Below, piece by piece: positions 18,355 through 26,365 of a stretch of DNA of 64,000 bases. Where the stretch lies: NCBI GenBank assembly GCA_965205845.1, contig CBDBIG010000002.1, forward strand, positions 643,170-707,169, given 5' to 3'. This DNA is from CBDBIG01 sp965205845 [NCBI: bacterium] (GTDB taxonomy: Bacteria; SAR324). Numbering within the stretch: position 1 is the stretch's first letter; each line of letters opens with the position of its first letter. Both the position numbers and the translations under genes were made by a program. The notes below the pieces were generated by a model that was given only the letters and a program-made list of their open reading frames with translations, had not been told where the DNA came from and did not search any database.

Positions 18355-18939
18355 CTAACTTTTTTCTTGGATCAATTTTTTAAGCAAGGTCTCCATGTTG
18401 TCCGCACGGCTTTGCCCTTTGTGCATTTCACCAATGGCGGTCGAGCGAATGACCCCATTGCGATCGACCGCATAAAAGGTCGGCCAATATCGATTGCCCA
18501 ACGAGCGCCAGTAGGCATAGTCGTTGTCCATGTAAATGGGTTGCGTCAAGTCAAACTTTTTGGCAGCGCGCTCCACCCTAGCACGCTCTTTTTCGTAGTC
18601 AAATTCAGGGGTGTGTACGCTAATCACGCGAAGGCCTTTTTGGCCATAGGCTTTTTTCATCTCGTGGACCCACGGGAAGCTGCGAATGCAGTTGATTCAT
18701 ATGGAAGTCCAGATTTCGATGAGCACCACCTGGCCCTTGAAATCTTGCAAAGACAAAGGTTTGGTGTTAATCCAACGCCCAGGGTCCTGATTATGAAATT
18801 CGGGCATGTCTTTAGAGCCATATAGTTGCTGAGGGCTTACCCCAAGTGCCACAGCAAACAACACCGCCAACGCCAAGGTGGCACCCAGCAAACCCATCAC
18901 CCACTTTTTATGCGCTATATAAAACTGCATTACATACAT
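18355..18939 (-). CDS. Candidate selenoprotein: membrane-anchored TlpA/DipZ-like thioredoxin-fold protein with UxxC
   Basis: Reading from ATG 18939, one frame runs 195 codons, interrupted only by TGA at 18699-18697. Before it: an N-terminal anchor (VMGLLGATLALAVLFAVALG), then GQVVLIEIWTSI. After it: INCIRSFPWVHEMKKAYG, GLRVISVHTPEFDYEKE, YMDNDYAYWRSLGNRYWPTF and the C-terminal helix. Thioredoxin-like proteins of this family read FWTYSCINC here, so the TGA replaces exactly the first redox cysteine, giving U-I-N-C. A stem-loop with apical GGTC follows. If read as Sec it is a 194-residue periplasm-facing oxidoreductase; otherwise it is a nonsense-mutated pseudogene. No sel genes lie in the window to settle this. 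Confidence 0.75.
18658..18679 (-). promoter_or_regulatory. Putative bacterial SECIS stem-loop
   Basis: Starting 26 nt after the TGA, CGTG-GGTC-CACG forms a four-base-pair upper stem with a GGTC loop. The lower stem continues with a C/A mismatch and then CT/AG pairs. The SelB-binding SECIS of enterobacterial fdhF presents GGTC in its apical loop about 18 nt after its UGA. Spacing and loop therefore fit, although the stem is short. Structure inferred by eye. Confidence 0.55.
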
Positions 18940-19070
18940 CCCCCTACTTTTTTAAAAATGTACTCATAATCAAAAAATATCTGCCCCTTTTTTGTTCAAA
19001 TCAGCTCTATTTTTTTAATACCACTCCATTCTAGCCTATAGGTTGGTCGAATAGCCATCTTTGAGTGTGT

Positions 19071-20192
19071 TTACCTAAAATCGCGCCGTAATTGCTGGCG
19101 CCGCTGCTCACGCTCAAAAGCAAGGGATACCAAAGCATGCAGCAGTTTAGGGTATTCAAGGCCGCTTGCCTGCCAAAGTTTGGGATACATGCTGATGGGG
19201 GTAAACCCGGGAAGGGTATTTATTTCATTGATAATCCAGGTGTCATTTGCGCATAAAAAAAAGTCAATGCGTGCCATGCCTTCGCATTCCAACGTTTCAA
19301 ACACCCGCAAAGCCATGGTTTGACCGTACTCGGTTTGGGCAGCGGTTAAAGGGGCAGGCACCAGCAGTTCAGCCCCTTTGGCAGAGAGGTATTTTGCGCG
19401 ATAGGAGTAAAAACCACCTTGGGCGGGGCATATTTCACCAAAAAGCGACACTTGGGGTGGGTGCTGGCTCGAAGTGTGAGAGCCCAGTACAGCGCATTCG
19501 ACCTCACGCCCTTCAATGGTTTTTTCGACCAATACCTTCTCATCATAGCTAAAAGCCAATTCCAAGGCCTCTTTGAATTCTGCTTGGGTGTTGGCACAAC
19601 TTACCCCCACTGAAGAACCCAAACTGGCGGGCTTAACAAACAATGGCAGACCAAAGCGCTGTTGTAATTCCTCAAAGTTGGCTTGGTTAGGGTTACGCAA
19701 AACCGCACAAGGGGCAATGGGTGCCCCCGCTTGGGCTAAGAGACGTTTCATCACATCCTTGTCCATGCCCAAAGCAGAACCCAACACCCCAGCCCCTACA
19801 TAGGGCAAGCCTTGCAATTGCAACCATCCTTGCAATGCGCCATCCTCTCCATCGCTGCCATGGATGATGGGAAAGCATACATCCACTCGGGCCAGGACGC
19901 CGCCGTCTTCTTGAAGCACATGCAATTGGTTTTGATGGACCGCCAGGCCTACCCTGGGGGCGTTGGTGGCAATACAAATGTTGGCGGGATCGTTTGCATT
20001 CTCCAACAGGGTTTCAGGGCTGCCTGCACGCCATATGCCCTGTTTGTCCATGGCCAACAAGATGCCGTGCATGAAAGAGCTTTGCACGCCTTGGTAAATG
20101 CCTTGGGCAGATACCAAAGAGACCTCATGTTCACCACTGCGCCCACCGCACACAATGGCGATACAACAAGGCTGGGGAAGCGTCACAGACAT
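19071..20192 (-). CDS. ddl: D-alanine-D-alanine ligase
   Basis: The 373-aa ATP-grasp enzyme makes the D-Ala-D-Ala dipeptide for peptidoglycan. The N-terminal VCGGRSGEHEVSLVSA motif is followed by PIIHGSDGEDGALQG, the ATP-grasp strand PLFVKPASLGSSVGVS, VEKTIEGREVECAVLG and the metal/substrate C-terminal motif ARIDFF, WIINEINTLPGFTPISMYP. Length and the HGSDGEDG region indicate the DdlA-like long form. It is transcribed alone, divergent from nothing obvious; mutY follows on the same strand 120 bp upstream. Confidence 0.95.
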   Translation of the reverse strand: MSVTLPQPCCIAIVCGGRSGEHEVSLVSAQGIYQGVQSSFMHGILLAMDKQGIWRAGSPETLLENANDPANICIATNAPRVGLAVHQNQLHVLQEDGGVLARVDVCFPIIHGSDGEDGALQGWLQLQGLPYVGAGVLGSALGMDKDVMKRLLAQAGAPIAPCAVLRNPNQANFEELQQRFGLPLFVKPASLGSSVGVSCANTQAEFKEALELAFSYDEKVLVEKTIEGREVECAVLGSHTSSQHPPQVSLFGEICPAQGGFYSYRAKYLSAKGAELLVPAPLTAAQTEYGQTMALRVFETLECEGMARIDFFLCANDTWIINEINTLPGFTPISMYPKLWQASGLEYPKLLHALVSLAFEREQRRQQLRRDFR

Positions 20193-20312
20193 GGGAGGTA
20201 GCGATTAACGATCAAGGTAAAAGGGGAATGAACTTGGCGTGGGCTGATCTAAGGCCAATTCGTGGGTTTTAGCCTACATTATAGTGTGCAACTTTGCGAA
20301 ACGCATGCGCAC

Positions 20313-21521
20313 CTAAGACCCCAACAAGCCTAAGGCTTTATGACTCAATTTGGCTAGGGGAAGTTGCCTTAATTGAGGCGTTCTCACCCAACGCCATTTT
20401 GGGAGGTGGGCAGGCTGGGCATTTGGCCGGCGCAATCCTGCCAAGGCAAGAGGGAAACATGCCTGAAGATGCTCCATTTTTTCAAACGGGCATGAGGGCA
20501 ATGTTAACTGGTGAGTCTGAAGCACCAAGCGCATATGGGTAAGGGTATGGCGCAATAAGCCTAGGGTTTGAAGAGACCCATGGGTGAGCAGGGTATCCCG
20601 GGAAGGCAAAGGGGTTTGCTGAAGCTGCCTTGTAACGTATGCTTGCATCAGTGCTGCGGTTTTGAGTGTTGCTGCCTTAGGTTGGTTTTGAACGGGGATG
20701 GGATTGACCATGTGCCACGGAAACTCCCACAAACCGCTCCATAAACCATGGGGCGGACGGCGGCGCATCAGCCACCCTTGGGGGCCATTGATTAAAAACA
20801 TTTCTCCCACCCGCAACACAGGGTTTTTTTTGGTGCTGGGCGGCGGAAAGTTTTGAGGTGCCCCTGTACGCCATGCCCTGCAGCGTGCTTGCAAAGGGCA
20901 TTGCAAGCAAAGGGGTTTTTGCGGCTTGCATACCAAGGCACCCAATTCAATAAACGCTTCGCTTAAAGGTCCTGGGGCGTTTTGGGGAGTCATGCGCCAG
21001 GCAAGCCTCCACAATGTGCGTTGCCCCGCAAGGGAGGCTACGGGCTGCTTAAGCCCAATAAAACGCCCCAATACACGGGCTGCATTGGCATCGACCGCCG
21101 CCGCCCGAATGCCCCACCCCATACTTAAAATGGCACCCGCACTGTAGCGTCCAATGCCAGGAAGGCTCCGTAAGGCCGCTTCTTGTTTGGGAATTTCCCC
21201 AGCAAAGCGTTCTACCACCTGCATGGCAGCACGATGCAAATGATGCGCACGGCGATAATAACCCAACCCTTCCCACAGTTTAAGCACCTGTTGTACATTG
21301 GCTTTTGCCAAGGTTTGTACGCTGGGAAAACGCCGCATCCAGCGCATAAAATACGGCACCACAGTTTTGACTTGGGTTTGCTGGAGCATCATTTCTGCCA
21401 CCCATACCCGATAGGGAGTCCTGTGATCACGCCATGGTAAGCAGCGTTTATGCTGCTGCCACCACTGCAGCAAATATTGGGCATAAATCGCACGGATTCG
21501 CATTAGCCTGTCATCAAGCAC
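20313..21521 (-). CDS. mutY: A/G-specific adenine glycosylase
   Basis: The 402-aa DNA-repair enzyme removes adenine mispaired with 8-oxoguanine. The catalytic Glu lies in WVAEMMLQQTQV, the helix-hairpin-helix in LRSLPGIGRYSAGAILS with Asp in VDANAARVLG, and the 4Fe-4S loop is CKPQKPLCLQCPLQARC (C-x6-C-x2-C-x5-C). The C-terminal third is a divergent NUDIX-like domain (HGLWSGLWEFPWHM) that recognises 8-oxoG. An alternative ATG six codons downstream (MRIRAIYAQ) is possible. A full enzyme is present, so GC-to-TA mutator behaviour is not expected from this locus. Confidence 0.93.
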   Translation of the reverse strand: MLDDRLMRIRAIYAQYLLQWWQQHKRCLPWRDHRTPYRVWVAEMMLQQTQVKTVVPYFMRWMRRFPSVQTLAKANVQQVLKLWEGLGYYRRAHHLHRAAMQVVERFAGEIPKQEAALRSLPGIGRYSAGAILSMGWGIRAAAVDANAARVLGRFIGLKQPVASLAGQRTLWRLAWRMTPQNAPGPLSEAFIELGALVCKPQKPLCLQCPLQARCRAWRTGAPQNFPPPSTKKNPVLRVGEMFLINGPQGWLMRRRPPHGLWSGLWEFPWHMVNPIPVQNQPKAATLKTAALMQAYVTRQLQQTPLPSRDTLLTHGSLQTLGLLRHTLTHMRLVLQTHQLTLPSCPFEKMEHLQACFPLALAGLRRPNAQPAHLPKWRWVRTPQLRQLPLAKLSHKALGLLGS

Positions 21522-21782
21522 CTTACAGTGTGAGCCTAAACCGTTGCAATCAACAGCTTTACGCTTTGTTTTCGTTTGTGAATCCCTTCTCCGAAGAGAA
21601 CATGAACTTTACTTTGTTTGTGCTTACACCATACAATGGTACCTCCTTATCATATTTTTATGGTTCGCCTAAGGGCATTTTTTTATGTTTGGTTGCGCAT
21701 TTTATTAAAAATAGCCCCCGTCAAAACGGTGGGTAGCACCATTTTTTATTGCATATCTGTATTTTGTAGAAAGTGATTGATC

Positions 21783-22559
21783 ATGATAAATTCATCACAC
21801 CTCTCTCGCAGGCAAATGTTTGCCATTGGCGGTAAGTGGGTGGCCGCTGCTGGGGTAGCAGCCACTTGGTCCGATCTCGTTTTTCCTGGTGACAGCGAGG
21901 CTGCCAACTGGAAAAGTATTATGAGCGACAAAAGCAAACAGGCCAGTGGAAAAGTAAAAAGCGCAAAAGGGAATATTTTGGCCAATGGCCGCCCTGTAAA
22001 AACGGGCGATTCCTTGAAGTCTGGAGATTCCATTTTAACCTCTAAAGCGAGCCACATGATGGTTTCTTTAGAAGATGGCACCATTTTTCAGGTGAAAGGG
22101 AAGTCGAGCTTTGTATTTAACTCCCGCCCCAAAAGCAGACGCGGAATAATCAACGTGGCCTTAGGCTCGTTGCTGGCAGTGGTGCCCACAGGTAACCGCT
22201 ACCTTGTTACTGGTCCCACGGCCACCATTGGCATTAAGGGTACGGTTTTCTTCCGCCAAGTCTTTCACCCAATGGAAAAACACGGCATGGGTATGAACGG
22301 AAGCAAGATTCCCTTGCCAGACAAAACGAAAGATATGTTTTGTCTGTGCCATGGTGCCGCAGAATACCTCGAGCCTGATTCCTTAAAAATGGTGCTTGAT
22401 GACACAGCCAAACACCACAAAGCCCATTTTTTAGGGACCGAAAAGCCTTTGCGCCCAAACCCAGCGACCCCAATCAACCACAGCGATGCAGAAATTGCCC
22501 GTTTGATTAAAGCGCAAGAAGGTAACAAGCACGATGCCAGTTGGCTAAAAAATGTTTAA
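21783..22559 (+). CDS. FecR-domain protein with twin-arginine signal
   Basis: The 258-aa protein has an N-terminal SRRQMFAIGGKW then a hydrophobic stretch (VAAAGVAATW), a plausible Tat signal. It is followed by a FecR-like beta domain: GNILANGRPVKTGDSLKSGD, MMVSLEDGTIFQVKGKSSF and GPTATIGIKGTVFF. FecR-type domains act in periplasmic sensing or carbohydrate/peptidoglycan contact. The C-terminal part has CLCH, possibly a metal or redox site. No sigma/anti-sigma partner is adjacent. Its last 25 codons are inside the 238-bp tandem repeat, so truncated copies of the tail follow it. ATG 21783 was chosen over TTG 21777. Confidence 0.75.
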   Translation: MINSSHLSRRQMFAIGGKWVAAAGVAATWSDLVFPGDSEAANWKSIMSDKSKQASGKVKSAKGNILANGRPVKTGDSLKSGDSILTSKASHMMVSLEDGTIFQVKGKSSFVFNSRPKSRRGIINVALGSLLAVVPTGNRYLVTGPTATIGIKGTVFFRQVFHPMEKHGMGMNGSKIPLPDKTKDMFCLCHGAAEYLEPDSLKMVLDDTAKHHKAHFLGTEKPLRPNPATPINHSDAEIARLIKAQEGNKHDASWLKNV

Positions 22560-23672
22560 ATCCCCCTAAAAAGAGCCGCACAAAAGGGCGCGTATCCTCA
22601 AGTTTGCGTGCCCTTTTTGTACCTAAACAAGGCTGGGCTTGACAGGGCGCTTGGTTAACGCAAATACCAGCGTAGTTAGCAAGGCCGTCCCTACTTGAGA
22701 GAATTAAGAAAGCGCGATAAGCGATGCAGAAATTGCCCCGTTTGATTAAAGCGCAAGAAGGTAGCAAGCACGATGCCAGTTGGCTAAAAAATGTTTAAAT
22801 CCCCCTAAAAAGAGCCGCACAAAAGGGCGCGTATCCTCAAGTTTGCGTGCCCTTTTTGTACCTAAACAAGGCTGGGCTTGACAGGACGCTTGGTTAACGC
22901 AAATACCAGCGTAGTTAGCAAGGCCGTCCCTACTTGAGAGAATTAAGAAAGCGCGATAAGCGATGCAAAAATTGCCCGTTTGATTAAAGCGCAAGAAGGT
23001 AGCAAGCACGATGCCAGTTGGCTAAAAAATGTTTAAATCCCCCTAAAAAGAGCCGCACAAAAGGGCGCGTATCCTCAAGTTTGCGTGCCCTTTTTGTACC
23101 TAAACAAGGCTGGGCTTGACAGGACGCTTGGTTAACGCAAATACCAGCGTAGTTAGCAAGGCCGTCCCTATTGAGAGAATTAAGAAAGCGCGATAAGCGA
23201 TGCAGAAATTGCCCCGTTTGATTAAAGCGCAAGAAGGTAGCAAGCACGATGCCAGTTGGCTAAAAAATGTTTAAATCCCCCTAAAAAGAGCCGCACAAAA
23301 GGGCGCGTATCCTCAAGTTTGTGTGCCCTTTTTGTACCTAAACAAGGCTGGGCTTGACAGGACGCTTGGTTAACGCAAATACCAGCGTAGTTAGCAAGGC
23401 CGTCCCTACTTGAGAGAATTAAGAAAGCGCGATAAGCGATGCAAAAATTGCCCGTTTGATTAAAGCGCAAGAAGGTAGCAAGCACGATGCCAGTTGGCTA
23501 AAAAATGTTTAAATCCCCCTAAAAAGAGCCGCACAAAAGGGCGCGTATCCTCAAGTTTGCGTGCCCTTTTTGTACCTAAACAAGGCTGGGCTTGACAGGA
23601 CGCTTGGTTAACGCAAATACCAGCGTAGTTAGCAAGGCCGTCCCTATTGAGAGAATTAAGAAAGCGCGATAA
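22483..23672. repeat. 238-bp tandem array spanning convergent gene ends, 5 copies
   Basis: Units begin at GCGATGCA at 22483, 22721, 22960, 23197 and 23436, alternately 238/239 and 237 bp. Each contains the last codons of the FecR gene with its stop, the intergenic terminator, and the last codons of the minus-strand MFS gene (YRAFLILS). Two unit types alternate (GCAGAAATTGCCCCG with CTACTTGAG; GCAAAAATTGCCCG with CTATTGAG), so a dimer was itself duplicated. The ORFs inside are tail fragments, not genes. Confidence 0.95.
22582..22618. terminator. Bidirectional intrinsic terminator (repeated in each unit)
   Basis: AAAAGGGC and GCCCTTTT, with inner G-C pairs and a loop of about 15 nt, form a hairpin flanked by A-runs on one side and T-runs on the other. 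It can end both the FecR and the MFS transcripts. It recurs in every 238-bp unit. Confidence 0.75.
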
Positions 23673-24853
23673 TCGTGATAGCGGTCAAACATGAAACCGC
23701 CTGCCCAAGGGCCTAAAGAACCCGCAATAATCACTATAGGCTGGCCAAAACTCACAATGCGCCCCATATGTGTTCTGCCAAACAAGTCAGGCCATACCAT
23801 GGACATCAGCTGCAAAAAAGGTCCGTGGACAATGGCATTTCCCACGGCATACATAAACCAATGGGCGGGCAAGGTCGAATGGAACAAAGCCAACATTCCC
23901 AAGGCTTCCCCTAAAAACAACGCAACCAAGGCTAGGCGCACCCCAATGCGCTCAATTAAAAACCCCCAGAAAAATTTGGCCACCACCCCAAACAAAAAAA
24001 ACACGGTCCAAGCGGCACTGGCCACCACCCGCGAAGCCCCATTGCTTTGCATAATGGGCACGGCGTGCACAAAGTATCCCAGTACGCAAAAATTGCCTAA
24101 AGTCACCCCCGTTAAACTTAGCCAAAAAGCACGCGAAGCCAATGCTTCTTGCAAAGTCCAAGAGCTTTCTGTTTCTTCTTTACCCCCCACTTGACGCGAA
24201 AATTCTTCTTCATCTTGCGCGTGAATGGCTTGGGGGGTGTCGACCATCAGCAAAAACGATGGCAATACCACCAACACCACGCAAGCCAATGCCTGCATGC
24301 TATAAGCCAAACGCCAACCCGAGACGGCAATAATCCAGGTATTTAAGGGCACAAAAAAAAGTGCACCACCCGATGCACCCATCATAATCATCCCCATCGC
24401 GCGTCCTCTTCTGCGCACAAACCACTGGCTTATGGCTAAGCCACCGAGGAGTTGCCCAATGCCCGTGGTTGCCAAAGCAAACGCAGCACCAAAAATAAGG
24501 TTAAATTGCCATACGGTGGTGACTTGCGTCAGCCAAAACAAGAGCATACTGGTTAAACTGCCAAAGGTGATATTCAACACCCGCACCCCAAACCGCTCGA
24601 CCAGATAACCCAGGCAAGGTGCCAAAAAAATGGCCATGACGGTCCCCACGGTTAAGCTCCGCGAAATTTCGGAACGACTCCAGCCAAATTCCGCCTCCAA
24701 AGGGGCAATGTAGAGCCCAAAGGTGGGTGAAAGGTTAAAACTCGCCAGGTTTGCAAGGGCAATCACCACCACCACCACCCAGCCGTAGTACGTATGCCCT
24801 GCCAATTTTTGCACCAAAAACGGACGTAAATGCCTTACTTTTTTGAATATCAT
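23576..24853 (-). CDS. Major facilitator superfamily transporter (oxalate/formate antiporter-like)
   Basis: The 425-aa protein has 12 predicted TM helices, opening with YYGWVVVVVIALANLASFNL, typical of the OFA/monocarboxylate branch. The MFS loop 2-3 motif is LGYLVERFGVRVLN and RRRGRAMGMIMMGASGGAL is in the central half. It probably moves a small organic anion. ATG 24853 with upstream AGAGGG is the likely start; a longer form from 24940 lies in the repeat. Both ends of the gene sit in tandem arrays: its tail in the 238-bp array and its start in a 243-bp array. Confidence 0.82.
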   Translation of the reverse strand: MIFKKVRHLRPFLVQKLAGHTYYGWVVVVVIALANLASFNLSPTFGLYIAPLEAEFGWSRSEISRSLTVGTVMAIFLAPCLGYLVERFGVRVLNITFGSLTSMLLFWLTQVTTVWQFNLIFGAAFALATTGIGQLLGGLAISQWFVRRRGRAMGMIMMGASGGALFFVPLNTWIIAVSGWRLAYSMQALACVVLVVLPSFLLMVDTPQAIHAQDEEEFSRQVGGKEETESSWTLQEALASRAFWLSLTGVTLGNFCVLGYFVHAVPIMQSNGASRVVASAAWTVFFLFGVVAKFFWGFLIERIGVRLALVALFLGEALGMLALFHSTLPAHWFMYAVGNAIVHGPFLQLMSMVWPDLFGRTHMGRIVSFGQPIVIIAGSLGPWAGGFMFDRYHDYRAFLILSIGTALLTTLVFALTKRPVKPSLV

Positions 24854-25560
24854 GACGCCCTCTAAACCCAGATAATTTTTTCTTTTATTAAACCCCATGC
24901 AAGCCCCTGCCAACGACTTGCCTAAGCGACAACCCTTCATCTATGCTTTATCTCGTGGGCGTAAAAAGGCTCGGGCTTGGCCTTCTTACATAAAAACGGG
25001 AAAAGAAATCGCACGCTGAAAAAGCGCACGCTGAAAAAGCGTGCCCATAACCCGCCTTGATAGCAGGACATAAATGCCTTACTTTTTTGAATATCATGAC
25101 GCCCTCTAAACCCAGATAATTTTTCTTTTATTAAACCCCATGCAAGCCCCTGCCAACGACTTGCCTAAGCGACAACCCTTCATCTATGCTTTATCTCGTG
25201 GGCGTAAAAAGGCTCGGGCTTGGCCTTCTTACATAAAAACGGGAAAAGAAATCGCACGCTGAAAAAGCGCACGCTGAAAAAGCGTGCCCATAACCCGCCT
25301 TGATAGCAGGACATAAATGCCTTACTTTTTTGAATATCATGACGCCCTCTAAACCCAGATAATTTTTCTTTTATTAAACCCCATGCAAGCCCCTGCCAAC
25401 GACTTGCCTAAGCGACAACCCTTCATCTATGCTTTATCTCGTGGGCGTAAAAAGGCTCGGGCTTGACTTTCTTACATATCGGGCTTGACTTTCTTACATA
25501 AACGGGAAAAGAAATCGCACGCTGAAAAAGCGTGCCCATAACCCGCCTTGATACAGCAAT
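24828..25560. repeat. 243-bp tandem array covering the MFS start and promoter, about 3 copies
   Basis: AAATGCCTTACTTTTTTGAA starts at 24828, 25072 and 25315. Each unit has the MFS start codon and ribosome-binding site, the leader, and a distal segment with GCACGCTGAAAAAGC repeated twice. Upstream copies would give extra minus-strand promoters and start sites but only the first few codons before the next unit. The third copy is partial. Confidence 0.93.
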
Positions 25561-25670
25561 GCATGCATAAAAACTTGGCTATGCAACACATTAGTCGAGC
25601 CCCTATCCCAATCTATCACCCCTGCATCCCGTTCACCTAACGCAAAAATACAGGAGCTCTGAGGAATAAC

Positions 25671-26267
25671 ATTTTTACTGGGATCATTGAAGAACTTGGG
25701 GACGTTAAGCAATTTAAAACGGGAGATGGAGGAGCAGACCTTAGGGTTGACAGTCCGCTGGCTGCCAGTGATGCCAGCATAGGCGATAGTATTGCAGTGA
25801 ATGGTGTGTGTTTGACCATTACGCGCATTCAAGGCAGCCTACTTCACTTTGACTTAGCCCCAGAAACGTTGCGCCGCAGCAATTTAGGGGGTTTATGCCT
25901 CCGTGATAAGGTACACATTGAACGTGCTTTGGCTGCGGGCAAGCGCTATGGCGGGCATTTTGTACAAGGACATGTGGATGGTAAAGGCACGCTGGTTGCG
26001 CGTCAAGCAGACGGAGACAGCCAATGGCTGCGCATTGAGGTGGAAGCAGACCTGGCGCACTTGATTGTGGACAAAGGTTTTATTGCCGTCGATGGCATCA
26101 GCTTAACGGTGATTGAAGCCCTGGCCAATGCATTTACCCTCACCTTGGTCCCCCATACCCAGCACCACACCACTTTGGGCAAACGCCCACTACAAAGCCA
26201 TGTTAACATTGAAATTGACGTTCTGGCCAAGTACACAGCCAAACTCCTCACCCGTTCATACAAATGA
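25671..26267 (+). CDS. ribE: Riboflavin synthase, alpha subunit, with apparent AUU start
   Basis: The 198-aa enzyme disproportionates two 6,7-dimethyl-8-ribityllumazines into riboflavin. Two lumazine-binding repeats are seen: FTGIIEELGDVKQF with SIAVNGVCLTI (residues 2-50), and GHFVQGHVDGKGTLV with FIAVDGISLTVIEA (about 95-150). The conserved N-terminus MFTGIIE is encoded with ATT in place of ATG at 25671, preceded by GAGGAATAAC, a strong Shine-Dalgarno. The only other upstream option in frame is CTG at 25659, since a TAA lies at 25638. A GTG at 25797 would delete the first barrel strands. No FMN riboswitch is seen upstream. Confidence 0.88.
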   Translation: MFTGIIEELGDVKQFKTGDGGADLRVDSPLAASDASIGDSIAVNGVCLTITRIQGSLLHFDLAPETLRRSNLGGLCLRDKVHIERALAAGKRYGGHFVQGHVDGKGTLVARQADGDSQWLRIEVEADLAHLIVDKGFIAVDGISLTVIEALANAFTLTLVPHTQHHTTLGKRPLQSHVNIEIDVLAKYTAKLLTRSYK

Positions 26268-26365
26268 TTTTTTATAACCATGTTTGCAAAACGACTCGAA
26301 GAATGAAGCAAACCCCTCAAGGAAGTGCACGCGTCGATTACACCCCTTATTATTAAGGAAATGAA

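Noticed and set aside
22507-23485. Series of 86-87-codon minus-strand frames
   Set aside because: They are repeat copies of the MFS tail plus antisense of the FecR tail, not genes.
25500-25670. FMN riboswitch upstream of riboflavin synthase
   Set aside because: The conserved riboswitch core segments are not present in the leader.
25494-25832. 112-codon minus-strand frame over the riboflavin synthase start
   Set aside because: Antisense to a conserved enzyme N-terminus and partly in repeat DNA.
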